Positions 1-7,667 of a stretch of 64,000 nt of DNA are shown here, piece after piece. The stretch spans positions 62,001 to 126,000 of the forward strand of contig CAWABY010000011.1 of NCBI GenBank assembly GCA_963780395.1, read 5' to 3'. The notes below the pieces were generated by a model. That model saw nothing but the letters and a program-made list of their open reading frames with translations, was not told the origin of the DNA and made no database searches. This stretch comes from VGBV01 sp963780395 (GTDB lineage Bacteria; Actinomycetota; Thermoleophilia; Solirubrobacterales; 70-9). The translations under genes and the position numbers were made by a program. Within the stretch, counting starts at the first letter, position 1; each line of letters starts with the position of its first letter.

Positions 1-1056
1 CTCGAAGCCGAACTCCGGTGCCGACCCGAAATCCAGGTCCGGCGGCGGGCCGAGCTCGGAGCCGGTGGGGCTCCTGAGCCCGCTCCCGCGCCTGATCCTC
101 GGCTCGCCCTCGAACGGATCCTCGAAGTCGGGGTCGAAGTCAACCCTGTCGTCGGTCTCCAGCTCCAGGTTGTGGAGGTCGACGGGCTCCTCCCTCGGTA
201 GGCGCAGCGGCGAGGGCCGCTCCTCGCCGATCCGCGGCCGGCCTTCCTCGTCCAGCGGCGAGGGCCGCTCGCCCGTGTCGATCAGCGGGTCGGCGCCGGG
301 CTCGTTTCCCTGCGGATAGACGATCTCGTCCAGGTGCCGGCGCCAGCCGCGCTCGATCTCGCCGATGCGGGCCTCGAAGGCCATCTCCAGGCTCGACTCG
401 GCGCCCTCCCTGCGCGTGCGCGCCGCCAGCATCGAGCACGCTTCGGGGCCGCGGTGGCGGTCGAGCAGGTCGAAGACCGTGCCCCCGAGGATGACGGCGT
501 CGCGGCGCGACGGCGGGAACCGGGGGCGCTCGCCCTCGCGCAGCCGGGTGATCACGGCCGGGCGGTAGAGCGAGACCTGTCCGGAGAAATACTGGGCCGC
601 GCCCTCGTACAGCCAGGCCCAGCGCAGGTAGGTGAGGAAGCGCCGGGGCGTCCACATCGGCGGCAGCCGGTCGTTGTTGGCCGCCAGCACCAGCTGGCAA
701 TAGACGCGCTCGGCGGTGCCCAGCAGCGCCCGGGCGGAGTCCTCGCCCCCGGCGCGCCGCTCCATCCACTCGTCCGAGAGCAGGTGGATCTCGCCCAGCA
801 TCGGCCAACCCGCCAGGTAGCGGCGCCCTGCCGGGGCGGCCGCCCAGCGCACGGCGGGCAACAGGGGATGCGCGGCCGAGAGCCAGGCGGGATTGTCGTG
901 GATGACGACGGTGACGTCGCCGGGCACCTCGTCGAAGCGCTCCTCAAGGCGCAGGCGCAGCTCCTCCAGCCGGTCGAGGACCCGCTGCGCGCATCCGGTG
1001 TCGGCGTCGTCGTGCCTAGCCGTAAAGCTGAGTGAGTCGGTCTCGGTCCAGGCCAT
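1..1056 (-). CDS. Degenerate gluzincin-like protein (3' end beyond window)
   Basis: The reading frame is open from an ATG at 1056 to the window edge, 352 codons, so the C-terminus is missing. Around residues 150-170 the protein reads RFLTYLRW followed by AWLYEGAAQYFSG, which resembles the HExxH plus WLxEGxAxYF signature of peptidase-MA-like gluzincins. The HExxH position is replaced (TYLRW), so zinc catalysis is doubtful. The last third is acidic, proline-rich and low in complexity, including the repeated element GERPSPL. No signal peptide is visible. A TAGCCT hexamer lies 12 bases upstream of the start. The gene follows the DUF1802 gene on the same strand. The family assignment is weak; the coding frame itself is clear from codon usage. 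Confidence 0.7.
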   Translation of the reverse strand, partial: MAWTETDSLSFTARHDDADTGCAQRVLDRLEELRLRLEERFDEVPGDVTVVIHDNPAWLSAAHPLLPAVRWAAAPAGRRYLAGWPMLGEIHLLSDEWMERRAGGEDSARALLGTAERVYCQLVLAANNDRLPPMWTPRRFLTYLRWAWLYEGAAQYFSGQVSLYRPAVITRLREGERPRFPPSRRDAVILGGTVFDLLDRHRGPEACSMLAARTRREGAESSLEMAFEARIGEIERGWRRHLDEIVYPQGNEPGADPLIDTGERPSPLDEEGRPRIGEERPSPLRLPREEPVDLHNLELETDDRVDFDPDFEDPFEGEPRIRRGSGLRSPTGSELGPPPDLDFGSAPEFGFE

Positions 1057-1068
1057 CAGCCTGGATCC

Positions 1069-1074
1069 AGGCTA
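1069..1074 (-). promoter_or_regulatory. -10-like hexamer TAGCCT
   Basis: TAGCCT fits TANNNT and lies 12 bases before the ATG at 1056, which would give a leader of only a few bases. Confidence 0.35.
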
Positions 1075-1091
1075 CTCGCAGTGGCCCGAAC

Positions 1092-1718
1092 CTAGGCAGG
1101 GACGAGCTCGCCCTGGCAGATCTCGCGAATCGCGGCGGCGGCCCGGTCGAACTCCTGGTCGGCCATCACCGGCGTGCCCTCAAAGGGCAGGTCGCGGTCG
1201 ATCTCGACCCAGGAACGGCAACCTTGGTGCTCGTCCTTGACGCGCACCGTGACCGGGCGCGGGATGCGGTGCACCCGCAGCAGCAGCACGTGCAGCGGGT
1301 GCCGGCGCTTCCACGCGAGGCGCTTCTGCGCGTAGTCCGAGGTCCAGATGTGGAAGGGGCTGAGCTCGTCCACCAGCCGGTGGTCCTCGGTCGTGAAGTG
1401 GTCCGTCACCTCCGCCCAGGCGCGAATGCGGACGCGGTCGGGCTGGGGGATGCCTCCGTCCTGGATCAGGGCGCGGGGCGGCGGCTCCTCGTCGGGCCAG
1501 ACGCCCTCCTCGAGCGCGCGACGCAGCTCGGGGTGGTGTGACTCGCGTACGAGGTCGTTGCGCTGGTGGTCGAAGGTGGGGTAGAGGAAGAACTGCTCGT
1601 GCTCGACCTCGAAGTGCTTGTTCTCCTCGCGAATGCCGCCCTTGCGCAGCGCGAGCAGCTGCTCGCCCTCTGACAGCGCCCGCACGGTCACTGCCCATTC
1701 CTTAAAGGCGATTGGCAT
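1092..1718 (-). CDS. DUF1802 family protein
   Basis: The 208-residue protein starts MPIAFKEWAVTVRAL and contains the family hallmarks: KEWAV at the N-terminus, LLALRKGGI near residue 22, and FFLYPTFDHQ near residue 43. The middle and C-terminal parts hold conserved aromatic and basic residues, for example SPFHIWTSDYAQKRL. DUF1802 proteins are cytosolic and have no established function. No signal peptide or membrane segment is visible. The start is the first ATG and gives the expected N-terminus. The gene is followed 35 bases later by the degenerate gluzincin-like gene, so the two may be co-transcribed. Confidence 0.85.
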   Translation of the reverse strand: MPIAFKEWAVTVRALSEGEQLLALRKGGIREENKHFEVEHEQFFLYPTFDHQRNDLVRESHHPELRRALEEGVWPDEEPPPRALIQDGGIPQPDRVRIRAWAEVTDHFTTEDHRLVDELSPFHIWTSDYAQKRLAWKRRHPLHVLLLRVHRIPRPVTVRVKDEHQGCRSWVEIDRDLPFEGTPVMADQEFDRAAAAIREICQGELVPA

Positions 1719-1858
1719 TAATGGATCAGGGTCGGTTCTGGTTCGGGGAGCGGGGGCGGGACGCCGGGATCGGCACCGGAGCCCCCTTGCGAAGCGTGCA
1801 TCTTAGAGGACGGGACCCGCTTCCGCAACCCTTGTACCACCTTGCCACAAGCGATACC

Positions 1859-1872
1859 GCTTACCTGTAAGC
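1859..1872. promoter_or_regulatory. Short inverted repeat GCTTACCTGTAAGC
   Basis: Six-base arms (GCTTAC / GTAAGC) flank a two-base centre in the 194-base gap between hyuB and the DUF1802 gene. It could be an operator or a weak terminator for hyuB. There is no T tract. No other feature was recognised in this gap. Confidence 0.3.
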
Positions 1873-1912
1873 ACCGAAAAGCCCATCCTGCTGCGGTTTC
1901 TTGTTTGGTTGA

Positions 1913-3421
1913 TCAGCCAGTCGTCGCTGCGCCGTAGCCGCCGCCCCCGGGTGTCTCGATCCTGATCCGGTCGCCGGTTTGCAGCTCCCCCTCGGTCTTC
2001 GCGGGGATCGGCTCGCCGTTCCGGGCGTCTCGGCCGCGGCGCCCGTCCTCGCCGCCCTCGCGGCCGGCGGGCGCGTGGCGCCGCCGCTCCGAGATCAGCG
2101 TGTAGCGCATCGGCTCCAGCGCCTCGACCTCGCGCACGATCCCGTCCCCGCCCCGGTGGCGCCCCGCGCCGCCGCTGCCGCGCCTGAGCGACAGCTCGCG
2201 GACCCGCACGGGGAACTCCGCCTCCAGGGCCTCGACCGGGGTGTTGAGGGTGTTCGACATCGCCACGTGCACGGCGTCGGGGCCGTCGGCGTCGGGGCAG
2301 GCGCCCTGGCCGCCGCAGATCGTCTCGTAGTAGGTCCAGTCCTCGCCGGCGAGGGTGAAGTTGTTCATCGTCCCCTGCCCCTGCGCGGGAACCGGCTTGA
2401 ACGCCGCCAGCGCCTCGATCACCAGGTCGGCGACGCGGCTGGAGGTCTCGACGTTGCCCGCGGTGACTGCGGCGGGCGGGCGAGCGTTCAGCAGCGAGCC
2501 CTCGGGCGCGCTGACCTCGACGGGGCGCCAGGCGCCGGCCGAGGGCGGGGCGTCGGGGTCGCAGACGACCCGCACGGCATAGGCGCACGCGGCCTGGGTG
2601 ACCGATAGTGGGCAGTTGAGGTTGCCCTCGACCTGTCCGTCGGTCCCGTCGAAGTCGAGGCGCAGCGACTCGCCGCTGACGGTCGCGCGGACCCGGAGGA
2701 CGATCTCGTCGCCCCCGGTCGGCTCAAGCCGGTCGCTCGCCCTGCCCTCGCCGTCGGGCAGCGCCGCGAGCGCGGCGCGGGTGCGGCGCTCGGCGTAGTC
2801 GAGGATCGCCGGCATGCCCGACAGCAGGCGCTCGGGCCCGTGGCGCTCGCAGAGCTCGCGAACGCGCTTGATCCCGGTCAGGTTCGCGGCTCGTTGGGCG
2901 CGGAAGTCGGCCAGGCGCTGCTCGGGGTTGCGCATGCGCTCGGCGAGGCCGCGCAGGACAGCGTCGTCGGCCCTGGTCGGTGGGATCACGACGCCCTCCT
3001 CGTCCAGGTGCCTGCTGAAGGCGGGCATCCCGCCCGGCGTCGGCCCGCCGATGTCGGCGTGGTGCGCGCGGCTGGCGGCGAACCCGATCAGCCCGCCCTC
3101 GAGGAAGATCGGCGAGATCAGGGTGACGTCGGGGAGGTGGGTGCCGCCCCGGTAGGGATCGTTGAGGATCCAGAGCTCGCCCTCGGCCTGGGGCTCGTCC
3201 ACGATCGCGGCAACGGCGGCGGGCATGGAGCCCAGGTGGACCGGGATGTGCTCGGCCTGCATGATCAGCTCGCCGGAGCCGTCGAAGAGCGCGGTCGAGC
3301 AGTCGTGGCGCTCCTTGATGTTCGACGAGTGCGCGCTGCGGATCAGCACCGCGCCCATCTCCTCGCAGGTGGCATGCAGCCCGCCGGCCAGCACCTGCAG
3401 CGTGACGGGATCGATGCTCAT
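1913..3421 (-). CDS. hyuB: Hydantoinase B / oxoprolinase-type subunit
   Basis: The 502-residue protein is the B subunit of an ATP-dependent hydantoinase/oxoprolinase-type amidohydrolase, acting in the cytosol with HyuA. The start MSIDPVTLQVLAGGL at 3421 gives the usual family N-terminus. ERHDCSTALFDGSGELIMQA, IPVHLGSMPAAV and ICGGQGACPDADG are typical, followed by SNTLNTPVEALE and a glycine-rich GGAGRHRGGDGI segment near the C-terminus. The ATG overlaps the TGA of hyuA (ATGA), so the pair is translationally coupled. The substrate (hydantoin, 5-oxoproline, N-methylhydantoin or related) cannot be read from sequence. An upstream in-frame extension inside hyuA was rejected because it is low-complexity frame shadow. 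Confidence 0.92.
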   Translation of the reverse strand: MSIDPVTLQVLAGGLHATCEEMGAVLIRSAHSSNIKERHDCSTALFDGSGELIMQAEHIPVHLGSMPAAVAAIVDEPQAEGELWILNDPYRGGTHLPDVTLISPIFLEGGLIGFAASRAHHADIGGPTPGGMPAFSRHLDEEGVVIPPTRADDAVLRGLAERMRNPEQRLADFRAQRAANLTGIKRVRELCERHGPERLLSGMPAILDYAERRTRAALAALPDGEGRASDRLEPTGGDEIVLRVRATVSGESLRLDFDGTDGQVEGNLNCPLSVTQAACAYAVRVVCDPDAPPSAGAWRPVEVSAPEGSLLNARPPAAVTAGNVETSSRVADLVIEALAAFKPVPAQGQGTMNNFTLAGEDWTYYETICGGQGACPDADGPDAVHVAMSNTLNTPVEALEAEFPVRVRELSLRRGSGGAGRHRGGDGIVREVEALEPMRYTLISERRRHAPAGREGGEDGRRGRDARNGEPIPAKTEGELQTGDRIRIETPGGGGYGAATTG

Positions 3422-5397
3422 GAGCCGCGCCCCGCGGCGATCGTCCCGGCCTCGTCCACGCTCGCGGCCCACCCCGGCGGCAGCACCAGGGTCGCCTCCG
3501 GAAGCTCGAACACGCAGGGACCGCGCGCTTTCGTGCCGGCAGCGGGCTCGCCCCGCAGCACGCGGGTATCGACCCACTCGCCGCCGAACCGAGCAGGCCT
3601 CGAGCCCTCGGTCAGCCCGCCGCCCGCAGCCGCCGACGGACGGGGCTCCGGGCCGGGGAGGGCGGCCGCGACTCGCACCCCCACCAGCTCCAGCTCCCCG
3701 TCGGGATCCCGATAGCCGTAGCGCGCCTCGTGCTCGCGGGCGAAGGCCTCGCCCAGCTCCCCCACGGGGGCTCCCGGCCGTCCTGGGATCGGCAGCGAGA
3801 ACGACTGTCCGCGGTAGCGAAGCTCGTAGACGATCTCCAGCTGCGCTCCGTTCAGGCCCGCCCGGGCGTTCTGAGCCAGCTCCTCGACCAGAGCTTCGAC
3901 CCGCTCGGTCGTGAGCTCATTGCCTCGAAGCAGCACCGTGCGCGCGGTGTCGTGTCGCCGGCCCGCCGCAATCAGCCCGAGGGCAGACAGCACCCCGCTG
4001 GCGCGGGGGCACAGCAGGCGCGAGATCTCGAGCTCCTCGGCCAGCGCCGCCGCGTGCATCGGGCCGGCGCCGCCGAAGGGCAGGAGCGCGAAGCGGCGCG
4101 GGTCGATGCCGCGCTCGACCGTCATCACCCGCAGCGCGCGGATCATCTCCTGGTTCGCGACCCGGGCGATCCCCTCCGCGCAGTCGATCGCGGCCAGCCC
4201 GAGCTCCCCGGCCAGCCCGTCGACCGCGCGCGCGGCCGCGTCCCCGTCCAGGGCGACGCCGCCGGCCAGCGCCGAGTCCGGGGCCAGGTAGCCGAGCAGC
4301 AGGTTGGCGTCGGTGACGGTCGGGTCGGTGCCGCCGCGCCCGTAGCAGGCCGGGCCGGGCTCGGCGCCCGCCGAGCGCGGGCCCACGCGCAGCGCACCCC
4401 CCGGGTCCCGCCAGGCGATCGAGCCGCCTCCGGCCCCGACCGTGTGCACGTCCACCATCGGCAGCTGGATCGGGCGGCCGTCGATCTCGCGGGAGTCGGT
4501 GCGCCTGACCTCGCCGCCGTCGACCACGCAGACGTCGCAGGAGGTGCCGCCCATGTCGAGCCCCAGCGCTTCCGTGACGCCCGCGGCGGAGGCGAGTGAG
4601 CCGGCGCCGACCGCGCCGCCCGCGGGCCCCGAGAGCACGCTCCAGGCGCCCGAGCGCGCGGCCTCGGCCGCCGTGGCGGTGCCCCCCGAGGAGCGCATCA
4701 CCAGCGGCTCGGGGATGCCCCGCTGCGCGCATGCCTCCGCCAGCGCGTTCAGGTAGCGGCCGAGCAGGGGGGAGAGGTAGGCGTCGATCACCGTCGTCGA
4801 GCAGCGCTCGTACTCACGGAAGGCCGGCAGCACCTCGTGCGAGGCCGACACGTGGACCTCGGGCAGCGCCTCGCGGACGGCCCGGGCGATGCGGCCCTCG
4901 TGCGAGGGGTCGCTGAAAGCGAACAGCAGGCAGATCGCCACCGACTCGGCGCCGCCCTCGGCGACCGCGGCCGCCAGCCGCTCGGCTTCGCCCTCGGGCA
5001 GCGCATCGACGACCCCGTCGGGGCCGACGCGCTCGGCCGCCTCCAGGCGCAGCTCAGGGGCGACGAGGGCAGGGGGCCGCCCGCGGCAGGGGTGGTAGAG
5101 GCTGGGCCTGCTCTGGCGCCCGATGTCCAGCAGGTCGGCGAAGCCGCGGGTGGCGATCAGGGCGGTGCGGGCGCCTCGCTGCTCCAGCAGCGCGTTGGTC
5201 CCGACCGTCATCCCGTGCGTGAAAGCCTCGATCGCGGACGCGTCCGCCCCAGCCGTGGCCAGCACGGCCTCGGTCGCGGCGACCACGCCGCGGGACTCGT
5301 CCCCCGGCGTGGTCGCGACCTTCGCCGTGTGCAGCCGGTCGCCGTCGAGCAGCGCGGCGTCGGTGAAGGTCCCACCGACATCGACCCCGAGCAACAT
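3418..5397 (-). CDS. hyuA: Hydantoinase A / oxoprolinase-type subunit
   Basis: The 659-residue protein is the ATP-binding A subunit, with actin/hexokinase-like ATPase folds. MLLGVDVGGTFTDAALLDG is the N-terminal phosphate-binding motif, and LDMGGTSCDVCVVDGG near residue 280 is the second nucleotide-binding motif. SAGAEPGPACYGRGG is also typical of the family. The start at 5397 places VDVGGTFTD at the usual position and lies six bases downstream of TATAGT, indicating a leaderless message. HyuB follows with a four-base overlap. The two proteins should form a cytosolic heteromer that couples ATP hydrolysis to opening of a cyclic amide; the true substrate is unknown. Confidence 0.92.
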   Translation of the reverse strand: MLLGVDVGGTFTDAALLDGDRLHTAKVATTPGDESRGVVAATEAVLATAGADASAIEAFTHGMTVGTNALLEQRGARTALIATRGFADLLDIGRQSRPSLYHPCRGRPPALVAPELRLEAAERVGPDGVVDALPEGEAERLAAAVAEGGAESVAICLLFAFSDPSHEGRIARAVREALPEVHVSASHEVLPAFREYERCSTTVIDAYLSPLLGRYLNALAEACAQRGIPEPLVMRSSGGTATAAEAARSGAWSVLSGPAGGAVGAGSLASAAGVTEALGLDMGGTSCDVCVVDGGEVRRTDSREIDGRPIQLPMVDVHTVGAGGGSIAWRDPGGALRVGPRSAGAEPGPACYGRGGTDPTVTDANLLLGYLAPDSALAGGVALDGDAAARAVDGLAGELGLAAIDCAEGIARVANQEMIRALRVMTVERGIDPRRFALLPFGGAGPMHAAALAEELEISRLLCPRASGVLSALGLIAAGRRHDTARTVLLRGNELTTERVEALVEELAQNARAGLNGAQLEIVYELRYRGQSFSLPIPGRPGAPVGELGEAFAREHEARYGYRDPDGELELVGVRVAAALPGPEPRPSAAAGGGLTEGSRPARFGGEWVDTRVLRGEPAAGTKARGPCVFELPEATLVLPPGWAASVDEAGTIAAGRGS

Positions 5398-5403
5398 GCG
5401 CCG

Positions 5404-5409
5404 ACTATA
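5404..5409 (-). promoter_or_regulatory. Leaderless -10 TATAGT for hyuA
   Basis: TATAGT lies six bases before the hyuA ATG, so transcription would begin at or next to the start codon. Confidence 0.55.
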
Positions 5410-5446
5410 TGACCGCCGGACGCCGGGGCCGGCGGCCTGCACAACG

Positions 5447-5476
5447 ACCGGCGCCCTGCATCTGCAGGGCGCCGGT
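5447..5476 (-). terminator. Perfect 14-bp inverted repeat, probable terminator
   Basis: ACCGGCGCCCTGCA and TGCAGGGCGCCGGT form perfect 14-base arms separated by two bases. The hairpin lies 28 bases after the stop of the Cys/His protein gene (5505-5936) and upstream of hyuA, where a terminator is expected. It lacks a T tract, as is common in high-GC actinobacteria. Confidence 0.6.
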
Positions 5477-5504
5477 GACCGCGTGGACTAGAACGCGGAG
5501 AGCT

Positions 5505-5936
5505 CTAAGCGGCTACGCCGATCTCCTCGACCTCGAGGGGCTCCTCGAGGTGCTTATGGGAGGGGCAGTAGTCGCGCCCTGGCAGCGGCTCGCGCTGGCA
5601 GGGCGTGCCCTGACGGGTGTTGGCGTGACAGTTGCGCGGCTGGCCATCCAGCCGAACGTCGTCCGGCATGCGCTCCAGGTGCTCGAGCGCGAGGTCTACG
5701 TAGCGCTCGATCACCATGTAGACGCCGACCTGGTCGGCGAGCGCGAACTCGTCGCGGACCTCGCTGAACAGGGTGCGGGCCGGGCGCGCGAAGTAGCGCC
5801 CGTCGTACGCCATTCGGCGCATCGTCGCCTCGCACGCCTTCAGGATGCGGTGCCTCGCCGTCGCGCACTCGGTGATGCCCTCGGCGTCGATGCGCGGTGC
5901 CAGTTCGCGGTAGATGGAACGACTGAAGCGATACAT
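5505..5936 (-). CDS. Small protein with C-terminal Cys/His zinc-binding motif
   Basis: The protein has 143 residues from the ATG at 5936. A second ATG at 5945 lies only two bases after AAGGAGG, too close for good initiation; the ATG at 5936 is 11 bases away and is preferred. The N-terminal 95 residues look helical and charged, with no recognised fold. The C-terminus carries C-H-A-N-T-R-Q-G-T-P-C, seven intervening residues, then Y-C-P-S-H. This resembles the CxxTxxGxxC...YCxxH zinc-knuckle modules (DUF5763-like). The function is unknown. The gene has a long, relatively AT-rich upstream region containing repeats, so it may be regulated. Confidence 0.75.
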   Translation of the reverse strand: MYRFSRSIYRELAPRIDAEGITECATARHRILKACEATMRRMAYDGRYFARPARTLFSEVRDEFALADQVGVYMVIERYVDLALEHLERMPDDVRLDGQPRNCHANTRQGTPCQREPLPGRDYCPSHKHLEEPLEVEEIGVAA

Positions 5937-6157
5937 GGCTCTCATTTCCTCCTTGAAAAGCCCCCTGATTGACTCGGACTCCGCCGACCCCCCAAGTGAG
6001 GCCCGGCTTCAGAACTCTTGCCTACCTAATAATCGGAGCCTACCCAAAACTGAGGCCCCGTAATGTTGAGCTTGTATTAAGCAGGTGAACGAATTGGCGC
6101 CTTCGGGCCGAGTCCGCGCACGTTCGAGCGCCTCTGAACCGGCAGTCGTCCGCTGGA

Positions 6158-6207
6158 ACTCCTACCCGCGGTAGCTATCCAGCTCCACTCCTACCCGCGG
6201 TAGCTAT
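6158..6207. repeat. Tandem direct repeat with internal dyad CTACCCGCGGTAG
   Basis: A 21-base unit occurs at 6158-6178 and again at 6187-6207. Each copy contains CTACC-CGC-GGTAG, a five-base dyad with a three-base centre. The copies are 29 bases apart, and the second overlaps the nadB stop codon. Two further GGTAGG elements occur on the minus strand near 6025-6050. The position, upstream of the Cys/His protein gene and downstream of nadB, suits a paired operator. Confidence 0.45.
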
Positions 6208-7667
6208 TCCCAGCGCTGCCAGCGCGGCTCGCCGCCGGCACCGCAGACCAGGTGCTGCCCATCCAGCCCGGGGTCACGCTCGGGGAACTCGACCCGCATG
6301 TGCGAGCCGCGCGACTCCTCGCGCGCGAGCGCGAAGCCGGCGATCATGCGGGCCAGCGGGTAGGGGTCATCGAGCAGCCGCTCGAGCTGGTCGCGGCGGC
6401 GGCGGGGGCCGGCGAGCCGCCAGACCGCCTCGCGGGTCGCGGCCGGCGGGGGCTGGAAGCGCCACCGCGGGGGCTCGGGGGGCTCCGTGCCCTCGGGCTC
6501 GGCGAGCGCCGCGGCGGTTGCGCGGGTGCCGAGCACGAAGCATTCTGTGAGGCTGTTCGAGGCGAGCCGGTTGGCGCCGTGCAAGCCGGTGCAGGCGCAC
6601 TCGCCGACCGCAAACAGCGCCGGCAGCGAGGAGCGACCCTCGAGGTCGGTGGCGACGCCCCCCATCACGTAGTGGGAGGCCGGAGCGACGGGGATCGGCC
6701 GTTGCCGGGGCTCGAATCCGGCCCGCTCCAGCGCCTCGAACACGTTCGGGAAGCGCTCGGAGCTGATCTCGCGCAGATCGAGCGCCACGTGAGCTGCCTC
6801 GTCCGCGTCCATCCGAGCGAGGATCGCCAGCGTCACCTCGTCCCGCGGCGCCAGCTCGTCGGTGAAGCGCTCGCCCGCGGCGTCGAGCAGCGTCGCGCCC
6901 TCCCCGCGGACCGCCTCGGTCACCAGCAGGCCGTCCGCCTTCGTGCCGGGGGCCGCCAGCGCCGTGGGGTGAAACTGGCACAGCTCCAGGTCGGCAAGGT
7001 CGGCCCCAGCGGCGTTCGCCATCACCGCGCCGGCGCCGATCGCCCCCCAGGGATTCGTCGTCCGGGCCCACAGCGCCGCGGCGCCGCCGGTGGCGAGGAT
7101 GGTGGCGCGAGCCTGGACCGGACCCGCGTCCGTGATCACACCGTGGCAGCGTCCGCCACCGCTCCAAAGGGACAGCGCCGATTCCCCCTCGGCGACCTCG
7201 ATCCGGGGCTCGGCGGCCGCCAGCGCCGCCAGCCTCTCGGTGATCCGCCTGCCCGTCCCGGCCCCGCCCGCGTGCACGACCCGCCGCCGCGAGTGGCCGC
7301 CTTCCAGCGCCAGCTCCAGTCTGCCGGTGGCGTCCCGGTCGAATTCGACGCCGCGGCTCTCCAGCTCGGCTACGACACCGGGCGCCTCGCTCGCCAGCAC
7401 CTCGGCGGCCGAGCGCCGGCACGCCTCGCGTCCCGCCGCGACCGTGTCCGCGACGTGGGTCGCGGGCGAGTCGTCGTCACCGATCGCCGCCGCCAAGCCG
7501 CCCTGTGCCCAGTAGCTGGAGCTCTCGCTGAGCTGCTTGCGCGAGACCACCGTGACCGCGGCGCCCGCCTCGGCGGCCTTCAGCGCCGAGTGCAGTCCCG
7601 CCGCGCCTCCGCCGACGACGACGACGTCCGCGACGCGGTCCGGCTCATCGGGCTGACTGGCGACCAT
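6204..7667 (-). CDS. nadB: L-aspartate oxidase
   Basis: NadB oxidises L-aspartate to iminoaspartate with FAD, the first step of de novo NAD synthesis. The 487-residue protein starts with the dinucleotide-binding motif VVVVGGGAAGLHSALKAAEAG. SSSYWAQGGLAAAIG (residues 50-64), the substrate-site HAGGAGTGRRI, and CTGLHGANRLASNSL near residue 390 are all NadB hallmarks. It is shorter at the C-terminus than E. coli NadB (540 residues). The nadA and nadC partners are not in the window. The ATG at 7667 overlaps the ATG of the divergent deacetylase-like gene by two bases. A TACCGT hexamer lies 11 bases upstream. Confidence 0.93.
   Translation of the reverse strand: MVASQPDEPDRVADVVVVGGGAAGLHSALKAAEAGAAVTVVSRKQLSESSSYWAQGGLAAAIGDDDSPATHVADTVAAGREACRRSAAEVLASEAPGVVAELESRGVEFDRDATGRLELALEGGHSRRRVVHAGGAGTGRRITERLAALAAAEPRIEVAEGESALSLWSGGGRCHGVITDAGPVQARATILATGGAAALWARTTNPWGAIGAGAVMANAAGADLADLELCQFHPTALAAPGTKADGLLVTEAVRGEGATLLDAAGERFTDELAPRDEVTLAILARMDADEAAHVALDLREISSERFPNVFEALERAGFEPRQRPIPVAPASHYVMGGVATDLEGRSSLPALFAVGECACTGLHGANRLASNSLTECFVLGTRATAAALAEPEGTEPPEPPRWRFQPPPAATREAVWRLAGPRRRRDQLERLLDDPYPLARMIAGFALAREESRGSHMRVEFPERDPGLDGQHLVCGAGGEPRWQRWE

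Noticed and set aside
140..1035. Several competing frames over the first kilobase on both strands
   Set aside because: Only the minus-strand frame ending at the ATG at 1056 has normal residue composition and third-position GC; the others are Arg/Pro/Ala-rich shadows.
1780..1850. T-box-like string AAGGTGGTACAAGGG on the minus strand upstream of the DUF1802 gene
   Set aside because: The UGGN context is present by chance: the antiterminator partner sequence pairs poorly, no Stem I with specifier loop is seen, and the downstream gene is not amino-acid related.
3422..3577. Longer N-terminus for HyuB, upstream of the ATG at 3421
   Set aside because: It would run into hyuA with Arg-rich non-conserved sequence; the ATGA overlap and family N-terminus favour 3421.
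6158..6207. Start of a CRISPR array
   Set aside because: There are only two repeat copies with an eight-base gap and no cas genes.
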